From Benthicola sp039584685 (GTDB taxonomy: Bacteria > Gemmatimonadota > Gemmatimonadetes > Palauibacterales > Palauibacteraceae), in contig JBDGXI010000002.1 of NCBI GenBank assembly GCA_039584685.1, positions 1 through 64,000 of the forward strand: a DNA stretch of 64,000 bases, given 5' to 3'. The notes beneath the pieces were generated by a model. It was not told where the DNA came from, ran no database searches, and was given only the letters and a program-made list of their open reading frames with translations. Below are positions 6,886-16,206 of this stretch, piece by piece (positions within the stretch are counted from its first letter, which is position 1; every line of letters begins with the position of its first letter). The position numbers were made by a program, and so were the translations under genes.

Positions 6886-9603
6886 TTGGCGACATTCCGC
6901 GTCTATGAAGTCGCAGAAGATCTGGGCGTAGACAGCAAGCAGCTGATTCACATGCTGCACGAGATGGACGTGCGCGTGCGAAGTCACATGTCCAGCGTCA
7001 CGGAGGACCAGATCGCACGGCTGCACGCGCGGCTGGAGAGAGAGCGCCGGACGGGAACGCATGCGGCTCCGGACACGGCGACCGCGACACGCAGGCGTCG
7101 GCGTCGGAAGCCTCCGGCTGAGACGGTCGAGATCGCCGAGTCCACGGAGACCGCTGAGACGGTCCTGCACGAGTTCGTGGACGAGGCTTCCGACGAGGCG
7201 CCGGACGCCTCGGCAGAGCTGGATCTCGCGGCGGCCGAGCTGGAGTCGGACGAAGTCGTCGACGAGGTCGAGGCAGCGGATGTCGAGCTCGAGGAGGTCG
7301 AGCAGGTCGACGAAGCGGCGGACGAGGCCGACGAGGACCTCGGGCCCGCGGCCGTCGTCGAAGACCTGCTGGAAGAAGAGGCCGCCGAGGATGTCGAGGA
7401 TCTCGAGGCCGTCGTCGATGGCGCGGAAGAGGAAGAAGACGCCGGCGATGCTGCGGTGGTAGAAGAAGTTACGGGGGCGCCTAAGCGTACGATTAAGCCC
7501 AGGCCCGTGCGCCGCGGCCTGGCTACGCCCCCGGCTGCCCCGGATGCTGCTGCGGCTTCGGCGCCGGCAGCGCCCGCGGCGTCGGCGGCCCCCGGCGGCA
7601 CCGTGCGGATCAAGGCCGAGGGATACACCACGGACGGCCGCAAGAGGGGCAAGCGAGACCGGAAGCGTCGGCGTCGAGTCGATCAGGACGCCGTGCAGGA
7701 GAGCGTCAAGAAGACGCTCGCCGCCATGGGCGGAGGAACGAAGCGGGGCCGCCGGCGTGACACGGGACCGACGCAGCAGGAGGTGGAGCGGGAAGCTCGC
7801 GAGGCCAAGGAAGAGGCGGAGAAGACCCTGGTCCGGGTCAACGAATTCCTGACGATCGCGGAGCTGTCCGACCTGATCGACGCCACGCCGCAAGAGATCA
7901 TCACATCGGCGTTCAAGAACCTCGGCCTGATGGTGACGATCAACCAGCGGCTCGACTTCGACCAGATCGAGCTCATTTGCGAGGAGTTCGGTTTCGAGGC
8001 GACCCGGGAAGAGGCGTACGAGTCGGACCTGGTGGAGCTGCAGCAGGAGGCCGAGGAGGAAGGGGAGCTGGCGCCCCGGGCGCCCGTCGTCACCGTGATG
8101 GGGCACGTCGACCACGGAAAGACCTCTCTTCTCGACTACGTGCGTGAGACGAACGTGATCGCCGGCGAGGCAGGCGGGATTACACAGCACATCGGGGCAT
8201 ACCACGTGGTGGTCCAGGGAGACAAGGCGCTGACGTTCCTGGATACCCCGGGACACGAAGCGTTCACCGCAATGCGCGCGAGGGGCGCCGAGGTCACGGA
8301 CCTCGTGATTCTGGTGGTGGCGGCTGACGATGCCGTGATGCCTCAGACCGTCGAGGCGGTCAGCCACGCGCGGAACGCGGGCGTGCCGATCGTCGTGGCG
8401 ATCAACAAGGTCGATCTCCCCACGGCGAACGTTCAGAAGGTCAAGCAGGACCTGCTGTCCCAGGAGGTCATCCTGGAGGAATTCGGCGGAGATACGCTGC
8501 ACGCAGAAGTGTCGGCCAAGACCGGCGAGGGCGTGGACGACCTGCTCGAGAAGGTGTTGCTCCAGGCCGAAATGCTGGATCTGAAGGCGATTCCCACGGG
8601 AATGGCCCGGGGTACCGTTGTGGAGGCGGAGTTGGACCGCGGTATGGGACCGGTGGCGACCGTGCTGGTGCAGAGCGGAGAGCTCAACGTCGGCGACGAC
8701 TTCATCTGCGGTCTTCAGGGAGGGCGTGTCCGCGCCTTGCTGGACGAGCGGGGCAATCCCGTCGACATGGCAGGCCCTGCCATTCCGGTGCGCATCCTCG
8801 GTCTCGAGGGCGTTCCTCAGGCCGGCGATCGGCTCGTCGAGATGGAAGCGTCCCGCGTGCGCGAGATCGTGTCGCGTCGCCAGCAGCTGGAGAGAGAGAA
8901 GGACATCAGGCGGCGGCAGAAGGGCACCCGGTTGGAGGACATATTCGCCGCGGTGCAGGAGCAGGGACAGGCGACTCTGAATCTCGTGATCAAGGGAGAC
9001 ACCGATGGATCCCTTCAGGCCCTGTCGGACTCGCTGGAGCGTCTCGGAACGCCCGAGGTGGCCGTGGATGTGGTGCACCGGGGAGTAGGAGCGATCAACG
9101 AGTCGGATATCCTGCTGGCAACGACCACGATGGCAACGGTCATCGGCTTCCACGTCCGCCCTGACGTCAAGGCTCGGGACGTCGCCGAGAGGGAGAGCGT
9201 GGAGATCCGGCTGTACAGCGTGATCTACGAGGCGGTGGAGGATGTCCGGTTGGCCCTCGAGGGACTTCTTCGACCGGAGGAGCGGGAGATCATCGTGGGC
9301 AGCGCGGAGGTCCGCGAGACGTTCAAGGTGCCGAAGGCCGGTACCGTGGCGGGATGTTACGTCGTATCCGGCACCATCCAGCGCAACCTCCCCGTGCGAC
9401 TGCTCCGGGAGTACGTCCAGATCTACGAGGGCACGGTCGGGAGTCTGCGACGCTTCAAGGACGACGTCCGCGAGGTGCGTGACGGTTACGAGTGCGGCAT
9501 CGCGATCGAAGGGTTCAACGACATCAAGGTCGGCGACGTGATCGAGTGCTACAGGGTCGAGGAAGTCGCCCGTACTCTGGCCGAGAGCGGCCAGGCTTCC
9601 TGA
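6886..9603 (+). CDS. infB: Translation initiation factor IF-2
   Basis: A 905-residue GTPase that brings fMet-tRNA to the 30S P site. An N-terminal IF2_N domain (FRVYEVAEDLGVDSKQL) is followed by a long acidic Glu/Asp/Val/Ala low-complexity segment (about residues 85-200), an Ala/Pro and basic linker, a second IF2_N-like domain, and the G domain with G1 GHVDHGKT (residues 406-413), DTPGHEAF and NKVD. Domains II-IV follow to the C-terminus. TTG at 6886 is the start, with an ideal AAGGAGG 7 bases upstream. Intact and standard in length for a high-GC organism. Confidence 0.97.
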   Translation: MATFRVYEVAEDLGVDSKQLIHMLHEMDVRVRSHMSSVTEDQIARLHARLERERRTGTHAAPDTATATRRRRRRKPPAETVEIAESTETAETVLHEFVDEASDEAPDASAELDLAAAELESDEVVDEVEAADVELEEVEQVDEAADEADEDLGPAAVVEDLLEEEAAEDVEDLEAVVDGAEEEEDAGDAAVVEEVTGAPKRTIKPRPVRRGLATPPAAPDAAAASAPAAPAASAAPGGTVRIKAEGYTTDGRKRGKRDRKRRRRVDQDAVQESVKKTLAAMGGGTKRGRRRDTGPTQQEVEREAREAKEEAEKTLVRVNEFLTIAELSDLIDATPQEIITSAFKNLGLMVTINQRLDFDQIELICEEFGFEATREEAYESDLVELQQEAEEEGELAPRAPVVTVMGHVDHGKTSLLDYVRETNVIAGEAGGITQHIGAYHVVVQGDKALTFLDTPGHEAFTAMRARGAEVTDLVILVVAADDAVMPQTVEAVSHARNAGVPIVVAINKVDLPTANVQKVKQDLLSQEVILEEFGGDTLHAEVSAKTGEGVDDLLEKVLLQAEMLDLKAIPTGMARGTVVEAELDRGMGPVATVLVQSGELNVGDDFICGLQGGRVRALLDERGNPVDMAGPAIPVRILGLEGVPQAGDRLVEMEASRVREIVSRRQQLEREKDIRRRQKGTRLEDIFAAVQEQGQATLNLVIKGDTDGSLQALSDSLERLGTPEVAVDVVHRGVGAINESDILLATTTMATVIGFHVRPDVKARDVAERESVEIRLYSVIYEAVEDVRLALEGLLRPEEREIIVGSAEVRETFKVPKAGTVAGCYVVSGTIQRNLPVRLLREYVQIYEGTVGSLRRFKDDVREVRDGYECGIAIEGFNDIKVGDVIECYRVEEVARTLAESGQAS

Positions 9604-9619
9604 GCGCGGATCAGAGTCG

Positions 9620-9907
9620 TTGTCAGCAGTCTACGGACGGGCCCGGTGGGAACTCCGCATCCCGGACTGCCAGTCGCTGAAGGACAAGCGTCGGGTGGTG
9701 CATGGACTCAGAGATCGAACCCGGTCACGTCTGAAGGTCTCGGCCGCCGAGACCGACTACCAGGACGACGTGCGGCGGGCCGAGATCAGCATTGCGTTCG
9801 TGTCTTCGGACGCGACCCTCGCTCGCACGCTTCTCGATCGTGCGGACGATCTGATCGCCTCCGACCCCCGGGTGTACATTCTCGACACCGAGTCGGAGAT
9901 CTTCTGA
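9620..9907 (+). CDS. ylxP: DUF503 family protein (YlxP)
   Basis: A 95-residue DUF503 protein. The motif LKDKRRVVHGLRDRTRSRL after the first beta strand and ETDYQDDVRRAEISIAFV are diagnostic. Its function is unclear; the gene is regularly found between infB and rbfA, as here, and is presumed to relate to ribosome maturation. TTG at 9620 starts 16 bases after infB stops. Confidence 0.85.
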   Translation: MSAVYGRARWELRIPDCQSLKDKRRVVHGLRDRTRSRLKVSAAETDYQDDVRRAEISIAFVSSDATLARTLLDRADDLIASDPRVYILDTESEIF

Positions 9908-9938
9908 ACCGAGTTCCGCCCGGCGCGAATGGAGGAGC

Positions 9939-10307
9939 ATGTCGGCCAACCGACGAACGATACGTCTGAACCAGCTCCTGCGGGAGGAGCTGGCGACCTT
10001 GCTGCAGGCCGAGATCAAGGATCCGAGGGTCAGGTCGGTCACGATCACGCGTGTCGAAGCGACGCAGGATCTTTCCTACGCCGACGTGTACGTGCGGACG
10101 CTCACGGACGAGATCCCGGTTGAGGAGGCAATCGCCGGTCTGGAGAGCGCCGAGGGTTTCGTGCGCAGACGCCTGGGAAGAGATCTTCATCTTCGCCGGA
10201 TCCCCGATTTCCGCTTCCATGCGGACCGGGCTCTCGAGCACGTGCAACGCATCGAATTGCTCCTGGACGAAGCCCTGGGCGAGCAAGAGGAAGATGCGGG
10301 AGGCTGA
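9939..10307 (+). CDS. rbfA: Ribosome-binding factor A
   Basis: A 122-residue KH-like protein that binds the 30S subunit late in maturation. Family features: RLNQLLREELATLLQ at the start, IKDPRVRSVTITRVEATQDLS, and the C-terminal IPDFRFHADRALEHVQRIE. ATG at 9939 follows GGAGGAGC. It overlaps the start of truB by 14 bases, indicating translational coupling. Confidence 0.95.
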   Translation: MSANRRTIRLNQLLREELATLLQAEIKDPRVRSVTITRVEATQDLSYADVYVRTLTDEIPVEEAIAGLESAEGFVRRRLGRDLHLRRIPDFRFHADRALEHVQRIELLLDEALGEQEEDAGG

Positions 10308-11181
10308 GACCCGGGCGGTGCTCCTCGTGGACAAGCCCGAGGGACCGACCTCTCACGACGTGATTCAGGTCGCGCGCCGCGTTCTTGGCGTGCGGAGGAT
10401 CGGACACACCGGCACGCTGGATCCGTTCGCGAGTGGCCTGCTCCTTCTGTGCATCGGCCCATCCACTCGCCTCGCGGACTACTTCCACCTGCTTCCGAAG
10501 ACCTATGCTGCCACCGCTGTCCTGGGCATCGAGACGGACACCGAGGACCATACTGGCAAGGTCACGGCCCAGGCGGATGCATGGAGGTCACTGTCGCGCG
10601 AGGACATCTCGTTGGGTGCGCAGAAGCTCTTGGGAGAGCAAGCCCAGCTTCCGCCCGCGTTCTCGGCCAAGAAGGTGGCCGGGCGCCGGGCCTACGAAGC
10701 TGCCCGAGCCGGTGAGAAGGTCGAATTGACGGCAAGAACCGTCCATGTTCACGCAATCGAGGTCGTGGAAGTGCAGCTGCCCGAAGTGGCATTCGTCACG
10801 GAGGTGTCCACCGGCACGTACGTCCGATCCCTGGCCAGAGATCTGGGAAGAAACCTCGGATGCGGGGCCCACCTCACAGCTCTTCGCCGGGTTTCGATCG
10901 GTCCCTACCGGGTGGCCGATGCCGTATCCCTCTCCGACCTGGAGCACGGGAAGATTCCGGCGGCTGCCTCGTTGTCGGCTGCCCGGTCTCTGTCCTGGCT
11001 TCCCATCCGGCGGTTGTCTCCGTCCGAAGTGACGGAGGTCGAGCATGGGCGGCGTATCCCGCAGCGGGGGCTCGCCGGGGACACGGATCTTCCGGTGGCC
11101 ATGGTGGCGGGAGACCGACTCGTGGGCGTAGCCCGTCGTGACTCCGATCTGCTGCAGCCGGAGAAGGTGTTTCATGGCTGA
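10294..11181 (+). CDS. truB: tRNA pseudouridine(55) synthase TruB
   Basis: A 295-residue enzyme making pseudouridine 55 in the T-loop of tRNAs. The catalytic motif GHTGTLDPFASGLL contains the nucleophile Asp43, and KPEGPTSHDVI and STGTYVRSLARDLG are typical. A C-terminal PUA-like extension follows (SPSEVTEVEHGRRIPQ). ATG at 10294 gives a family-sized protein; a longer open frame upstream is the out-of-frame rbfA region. Overlaps rbfA by 14 bases and ribF by 8. Confidence 0.95.
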   Translation: MREAETRAVLLVDKPEGPTSHDVIQVARRVLGVRRIGHTGTLDPFASGLLLLCIGPSTRLADYFHLLPKTYAATAVLGIETDTEDHTGKVTAQADAWRSLSREDISLGAQKLLGEQAQLPPAFSAKKVAGRRAYEAARAGEKVELTARTVHVHAIEVVEVQLPEVAFVTEVSTGTYVRSLARDLGRNLGCGAHLTALRRVSIGPYRVADAVSLSDLEHGKIPAAASLSAARSLSWLPIRRLSPSEVTEVEHGRRIPQRGLAGDTDLPVAMVAGDRLVGVARRDSDLLQPEKVFHG

Positions 11182-12121
11182 GGTCAGCTCGGAGTGGGAA
11201 AGCGGGCTGTCGCCTGACGTGGAAGGTACGGTGGTCACGGTCGGGAGTTTCGACGGAGTGCACCGTGGGCACGTGGCGGTTCTCGAGGAAATTTCCCGGC
11301 GCGCAGGGGAGCGCGGTCTGCACAGCGTCCTGGTGACGTTCGATCGGCATCCGTTGACCGTCGTGCGCCCGGAAGCCGCACCGGGCCTGCTGACGACACC
11401 GGACGAAAAGAAGGAGATCCTATCTCAATCGGGGCTGGACTACGTGGCCTTTCTCCCTTTCACCCGCGCGCTGTCGCAATACGGGCCGGAAGAATTCGTT
11501 GATCGAGTTCTTCGTAAACGTTTCAGGGTCGCCGAGCTGGTCATCGGATACGATCACGGTTTCGGCCGGGGGAGGAAAGGTGACATCGATCTTCTGCGGC
11601 TTCTGGGCAGGGACCTCGGCTTCGCGGTGGACGTCGTGCCTGCCGTCGTCTCCGGTGGCTCTCCGGTATCTTCGACCCGAATCCGGACCGCCTTGGCGGA
11701 AGGCGCGGTGGAGCGGGCCGCGCTCGATCTCGGACGCCCCTATTCGTTCCGGGGTCCGGTCGTCACCGGCCTCGGCCGCGGTCGGGACCTGGGGTTCCCC
11801 ACGGCCAATATCAAGGCGCCAGAAGGTGGAAAGCTGCTTCCCCGGCAGGGTATCTACGCGGTTCGGGCTTCGCTCCGGACCGAGATCCGGTCCGGACTCC
11901 TGCATCTGGGACCTCGACCCACGTTTGCGGGCTCTCCCCCTTCGATCGAGCTGTACATACTGGACTTCGACGAGGATATCTACGGCGAACGCGTTCGGGT
12001 GGATTTTCTGAAGCGTCTCCGGGACGTAGAGCCGTTCGCGACGGCGGGCGAACTGGTCGAGCAGATGAAGAAGGACAGAGATATGGCACGAGACTACTTC
12101 GGCGCGGTGAACGGGAACTGA
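11174..12121 (+). CDS. ribF: Bifunctional riboflavin kinase / FAD synthetase
   Basis: A 315-residue bifunctional enzyme converting riboflavin to FMN and then FAD. The N-terminal nucleotidyltransferase domain has VGSFDGVHRGH and VIGYDHGFGRGRKGD followed by SSTRIRTAL; the C-terminal riboflavin kinase domain has GRGRDLGFPTANI, with a GIYAV strand and the terminal KRLRDVEPFA. ATG at 11174 overlaps the truB stop by 8 bases, with GGAGAAGG upstream. It is the last gene of the rimP-ribF cluster; rpsO after it has its own leader. Confidence 0.95.
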   Translation: MAEVSSEWESGLSPDVEGTVVTVGSFDGVHRGHVAVLEEISRRAGERGLHSVLVTFDRHPLTVVRPEAAPGLLTTPDEKKEILSQSGLDYVAFLPFTRALSQYGPEEFVDRVLRKRFRVAELVIGYDHGFGRGRKGDIDLLRLLGRDLGFAVDVVPAVVSGGSPVSSTRIRTALAEGAVERAALDLGRPYSFRGPVVTGLGRGRDLGFPTANIKAPEGGKLLPRQGIYAVRASLRTEIRSGLLHLGPRPTFAGSPPSIELYILDFDEDIYGERVRVDFLKRLRDVEPFATAGELVEQMKKDRDMARDYFGAVNGN

Positions 12122-12156
12122 TGCCAGTGCCTGTCTCTCAGAGTCGACGGCATTGC

Positions 12157-12185
12157 TTTACAATTGAGTAGTTGGAAGCTATTTT
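12157..12185 (+). promoter_or_regulatory. Possible promoter and AT-rich leader for rpsO
   Basis: TTTACA (12157-12162), a 17-base spacer and TATTTT (12180-12185) lie in an unusually AT-rich 60-base stretch between ribF and rpsO. A fairly long leader before S15 would also fit the autoregulation seen for S15 in several bacteria, but I see no specific binding structure. Confidence 0.4.
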
Positions 12186-12234
12186 TATATGCTTGATATC
12201 TGGTGAATACACGAACTTGAAGGAACTCACACTG

Positions 12235-12504
12235 ATGACGCTGGGCACGGAAGAAAAGAAGGCCATAGCCGGGAAGTTCGGCGTGCACGAGGGAGACGTC
12301 GGGTCGCCAGCGGTTCAGGTCGCGCAGTTGACGGCTCGGATCGAGCACCTCACCGAGCACTTTCGAACGCACCCGAAGGATCACCACAGCCGCAGGGGAC
12401 TCCTCAAGATGGTGGGTCGCCGGCGCCGGCTGCTCGAGTATCTGAAGAAGAACGAGTTCGACAGGTACAGAACGGTTATCAAGGAATTGGGTCTGCGCAG
12501 GTAG
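12235..12504 (+). CDS. rpsO: 30S ribosomal protein S15
   Basis: An 89-residue S15, the normal length. Diagnostic stretches: VGSPAVQVAQLTARIEHL, HFRTHPKDHHSRRGLL and the C-terminal RRLLEYLKKNEFDRY. ATG at 12235 is used, with AAGGA about 12 bases upstream; an earlier in-frame ATG at 12172 lies in the promoter region. The gene is followed by a strong terminator, so it is probably a single-gene unit with partial read-through to pnp. Confidence 0.97.
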   Translation: MTLGTEEKKAIAGKFGVHEGDVGSPAVQVAQLTARIEHLTEHFRTHPKDHHSRRGLLKMVGRRRRLLEYLKKNEFDRYRTVIKELGLRR

Positions 12505-12524
12505 TAGAGAAGCAGGCCTGGAAC

Positions 12525-12570
12525 ACGGCGGTTCGGCGGCGCACAGCGCCTTCGGACTGCCGTTTTTGTT
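12525..12570 (+). terminator. Strong intrinsic terminator after rpsO
   Basis: An 18-bp stem (12525-12542 with 12546-12563; one mismatch and three G-U pairs) closes a 3-base ACA loop and is followed by TTTTTGTT. This is the strongest hairpin in the window and separates rpsO from pnp. Confidence 0.9.
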
Positions 12571-12675
12571 GTCCCGCCCGCGCCCGCTACGAGAACGCGG
12601 GAGATTCGCGGCCGGGATGCGTGAGACAGAGACGTTGTATGCTTGAGAAGAGCGGAAAGAGAAGAGAAAGAAGAG

Positions 12676-14772
12676 ATGGCACACAGGATTGAGAAGGAAT
12701 TCGCGGGCCGGAAGCTGATCCTCGAGACGGGTCGCATGGCGCGGCAGGCGGATGGGGCGATTTTGGCCCAGTACGGTGATACGGTGGTGCTGGTGACGGC
12801 GATGGCGGAACGGAAGCAGTCCCGCATGCCGTTCTTCCCACTTACCGTCGAGTACCGGGCCAAGACCTACGCGGCCGGGAAGTTCCCGGGCGGGTTCATC
12901 AAGCGCGAGGGACGACCCAGCGACAAGGAGACGGTCTCTGCACGGCAGATCGATCGTCCGCTGAGGCCTCTGTTCCCCTCCGACTACCAGAACGAGACGC
13001 AGGTGGCCTGTTTCATCATCTCGGCGGATCAGGAAAATGATGCGGACGTGCTCGGAATGCTCGGCGCCTCGGCGGCCCTGACGATCTCGCCGATTCCATG
13101 GGGCGGTCCGATCGCGGGTGTCCGCGTGGGTCGTGTTTCCGGTGAGTGGGTGATCAACCCCACGTTCGAGCAGCTCGAGTACTCCGACATGGACATCGTG
13201 GTTGCCGGCACCGATGAATCGATCGTGATGGTCGAGGGTGCTGCGGTCGAAATCAGCGAGGACGAGCTGGTCTCTGCCCTGGAGGTGTCGCACAAGGCGA
13301 TTCGTGAGCTGATCGCGATTCAGCATGAGCTCGTGCGGATGATTGGCGGACCGCCGCAGAAGTTCGAGTACCCGCCGAAGAGCGTGTCGCCCGATTTCGA
13401 TGCAGCGGTTAGGGACAGGGCGGCGAGCAAGGTCGAGGAGGCCCTGGCGCTTCCGAACAAGGAAGAGCGTAACCAGGCTCTGTCGGCACTCCGGGAGTCC
13501 GTGACGGCGGACCTGCAGGACGAGGAGAGCTTCGCGGAGCACCTCGACGACCTGTCGAGCGTGATGAGGAAGCTCGAGAAGGAGACGATGCGCCGTCAGA
13601 TCCTGGAGCGCGACGAGCGCGTCGACGGGCGGGGACTGGACGACATTCGTCCGATCTCGGCCGACGTAGGCATCCTGCCGCGCACGCATGGCTCTGCTCT
13701 GTTTACACGAGGTCAGACGCAGGCGCTCTGCGTGGCTACGCTCGGAACCATCAGGGACGAGCAGCGCATCGACTCGATCGACGTGCGTGAGGAAACGTCG
13801 AAGTCGTTCATGCTTCACTACAACTTCCCGTCGTTCTCCGTCGGCGAGGTGCGCCCGTTCAGGGGCCCTGGCCGGAGGGAGATCGGGCACGGTATGCTGG
13901 CAGAGAGGGCTCTTCAGTCTCTGCTGCCTGCCTATGACGAGTTTCCGTACACCATCCGGATCGTCTCCGACATCCTGGAGTCGAACGGCTCCAGCTCGAT
14001 GGCGACCGTGTGCGGAGGATCCCTGGCGCTGATGGACGCAGGTGTCCCGCTTCGTGGCCCGTGTGCCGGCGTGGCCATGGGCCTCGTCAAGGAGGGCGAC
14101 TCGGTCGCTATTCTCACGGACATCCTCGGAATCGAGGACGCGCTGGGCGACATGGACTTCAAGGTCGCCGGCACGTCGGATGGCATCACCGCGATCCAGA
14201 TGGACATCAAGATCGACGGACTGAGTCTCGACACGATGCGAGAGGCCTTAGGGAAGGCCCGAGAGGGACGGCTGCACATCCTCGAAGTCATGCAGCAGAC
14301 GCTCGGCACGCCCCGATCGGAGATGTCCCAGTACGCTCCGCGGATCATGACGATCCAGATCAATCCCGAGAAGATCGGAGAGGTCATCGGTCCCAAGGGC
14401 AAGACGATTCGGAGCATCCAGGAGCAGACCGGAGCCCAGATCAACATCGAGGATACGGGCGTCGTCACCGTCTCTTCCGTGTCTGGCGAAGCCGCGGAGA
14501 ATGCCCGGGCGATGATCGAAGCGATCGTCGAGGAGCCCGAGGTCGGGCGCATATACGAGGGCGTCGTCAAGAACACGACCACGTTCGGGGCCTTCGTGGA
14601 GATCATTCCGGGTACCGAGGGGTTGTGCCATATCTCGGAGCTCGAGGACGGGCGTACCGAGAAGACGGAGGACGTGGTGCAGCCTGGAGACGTGGTACAG
14701 GTCAAACTGCTGGCGGTCGACGAACGGGGACGGCTCAAGCTGTCGCGCCGGGCGGCGATGTCTGCGGGCTGA
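12676..14772 (+). CDS. pnp: Polyribonucleotide nucleotidyltransferase (PNPase)
   Basis: A 698-residue phosphorolytic 3'-5' exoribonuclease. Two RNase PH-like domains (first with GRKLILETGRMARQADGA; second with RGQTQALCVATLG and the GDMDFKVAGT core), then a KH domain (IGPKGKTIRSIQEQTGA) and an S1 domain (RIYEGVVKNTTTFGAFVEI). ATG at 12676 follows GAAAGAAGAG. Because of the terminator at 12525-12570 it probably has its own promoter; a TATGCT hexamer at 12638-12643 could be its -10 but lacks a convincing -35. Confidence 0.97.
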   Translation: MAHRIEKEFAGRKLILETGRMARQADGAILAQYGDTVVLVTAMAERKQSRMPFFPLTVEYRAKTYAAGKFPGGFIKREGRPSDKETVSARQIDRPLRPLFPSDYQNETQVACFIISADQENDADVLGMLGASAALTISPIPWGGPIAGVRVGRVSGEWVINPTFEQLEYSDMDIVVAGTDESIVMVEGAAVEISEDELVSALEVSHKAIRELIAIQHELVRMIGGPPQKFEYPPKSVSPDFDAAVRDRAASKVEEALALPNKEERNQALSALRESVTADLQDEESFAEHLDDLSSVMRKLEKETMRRQILERDERVDGRGLDDIRPISADVGILPRTHGSALFTRGQTQALCVATLGTIRDEQRIDSIDVREETSKSFMLHYNFPSFSVGEVRPFRGPGRREIGHGMLAERALQSLLPAYDEFPYTIRIVSDILESNGSSSMATVCGGSLALMDAGVPLRGPCAGVAMGLVKEGDSVAILTDILGIEDALGDMDFKVAGTSDGITAIQMDIKIDGLSLDTMREALGKAREGRLHILEVMQQTLGTPRSEMSQYAPRIMTIQINPEKIGEVIGPKGKTIRSIQEQTGAQINIEDTGVVTVSSVSGEAAENARAMIEAIVEEPEVGRIYEGVVKNTTTFGAFVEIIPGTEGLCHISELEDGRTEKTEDVVQPGDVVQVKLLAVDERGRLKLSRRAAMSAG

Positions 14773-14821
14773 GCCCGATGCCCGTCCGCGTCGACCGCCG
14801 ACCCCGCCACCCGGGGGTGCC

Positions 14822-16093
14822 GTGAGGTCGACGGGCGACCACGTAGCGAAGACGGAGCGTCTGGACCGCGAGGTCCGGCGCTCCGTTCTGCCATCCGGCA
14901 CCGTCGTGTTGTCGGAGCGGATGGAATCGGTACGTTCGATTGCCGCCGGAGTCTGGGTGCGGCGCGGGACGGCCCAAGAGCAACCCGAACGCAGGGGGAT
15001 CGCTCACCTCCTCGAGCACATGGTCTTCAAGGGCACGGGGCGGCGGTCGGCGCAGCAGATTGCGGCGGCGGTCGAGATCACCGGCGGGTCGCTCGACGCC
15101 TACACGACGCACGAGCACACCTCGTTCCAGGTGCGTGTCCCCTCGGACCACATGGCGACGGGCCTGGATGTGCTGTCGGACCTCGTCTTCTCGCCGTCGC
15201 TTCGGGAGGAGGACCTGCGACTTGAGAGGGAGGTGGTCCTCGAAGAGATCGCCCGGACCGAGGAGACACCGGACGACCTGGTTTTCGAGCTTCATTCGGA
15301 GTTCCTATACGACGGCCACCCGTATGGCGCGCCGATTCTCGGCACCCCCGAGACGGTCGAGGCCGTAGACCTGGGTGATCTGCGACGACTGCACGGGCAA
15401 GCGTATCGCCCGGCGAACGTGGTGGTGGCCGTAGCGGGACAGGTCGATCACGACGATCTGCTGGACCGGGTACGTGACCTGTGGCCGGATTCGACCGGTG
15501 GGGAGCGCCTGACTGACGTTCCTCCTCTTACCTCCACGGTCTCCGGGGCGAAAGTGGTGCGACGCCCTGGCGGGCGGCAGGTGCACCTGGTGGCTGGAGG
15601 CCGGGGACTCGACCACAAGAGCTCGCTCCGGCATGCAGCCATCGTGGTCGGACAGGCTCTGGGAGGCGGGATGACGTCGCGGCTGTTCCAGAGGGTTCGC
15701 GAACAGCTGGGGCTGGCATACTCCGTATTCTCGTTCCAGTCGTTCTACGCTCGCGGAGGCCACGTCGGCGCCTACCTCGGCACTCGGCCCGAGACGGCCG
15801 CCGCCGCCCGTGAGGCTCTGCTCGAAGAGCTTCGGCAGCTCAGTGACGTGGGGCTTTCCGCGACCGAGCTCGCCCGGATGAAGGAGCAGATCAAGGGGCA
15901 GATCCTCCTGTCGCTCGAGTCGCCCGCCGCACGCATGCACCGACTCGCGGCCATGGATCTGTACGAGGAACCGTACCGGAATCTGGATGAGCTCGTCGGG
16001 CTGATCGATCGGATCGGACTCGACGAAGCGGCGGAGGCCTCGAGGCTGTATGATCCGGAGGGGGTAGCGGTGCTGGAACTGTGGCCCGCATAA
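14822..16093 (+). CDS. M16 family zinc metallopeptidase
   Basis: A 423-residue protein of the M16B (processing-peptidase-like) family. The inverted zinc motif HLLEH is at residues 62-66 (His62, Glu65, His66), followed by the downstream Glu in the LEREVVLEEI region; the second, non-catalytic M16 domain contains GGGMTSRLFQRVREQLGLAYSV. No signal peptide is seen, so it is probably cytoplasmic. Start GTG at 14822; 49 bases after pnp, the same neighbourhood in which many bacteria carry a pnp-linked M16 peptidase (YmxG-like). Substrate unknown. Confidence 0.9.
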   Translation: MRSTGDHVAKTERLDREVRRSVLPSGTVVLSERMESVRSIAAGVWVRRGTAQEQPERRGIAHLLEHMVFKGTGRRSAQQIAAAVEITGGSLDAYTTHEHTSFQVRVPSDHMATGLDVLSDLVFSPSLREEDLRLEREVVLEEIARTEETPDDLVFELHSEFLYDGHPYGAPILGTPETVEAVDLGDLRRLHGQAYRPANVVVAVAGQVDHDDLLDRVRDLWPDSTGGERLTDVPPLTSTVSGAKVVRRPGGRQVHLVAGGRGLDHKSSLRHAAIVVGQALGGGMTSRLFQRVREQLGLAYSVFSFQSFYARGGHVGAYLGTRPETAAAAREALLEELRQLSDVGLSATELARMKEQIKGQILLSLESPAARMHRLAAMDLYEEPYRNLDELVGLIDRIGLDEAAEASRLYDPEGVAVLELWPA

Positions 16094-16206
16094 TCTCCTC
16101 GGGCGGGTTCAACCGCTCTTTTCCGGTGTCTTCCCGGGCGCCGCTTCGGCCAGGCGGGCCTCCCGGTCCGAATGGCCCCCGAAAGAACTGAAAAAGGAGC
16201 TGCACC

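Noticed and set aside
6268..9153. 961-residue open frame antisense to infB
   Set aside because: Composition is Arg/His/Leu-rich with no recognisable domain; the plus strand encodes an intact IF-2. Long antisense frames are expected in GC-rich coding DNA.
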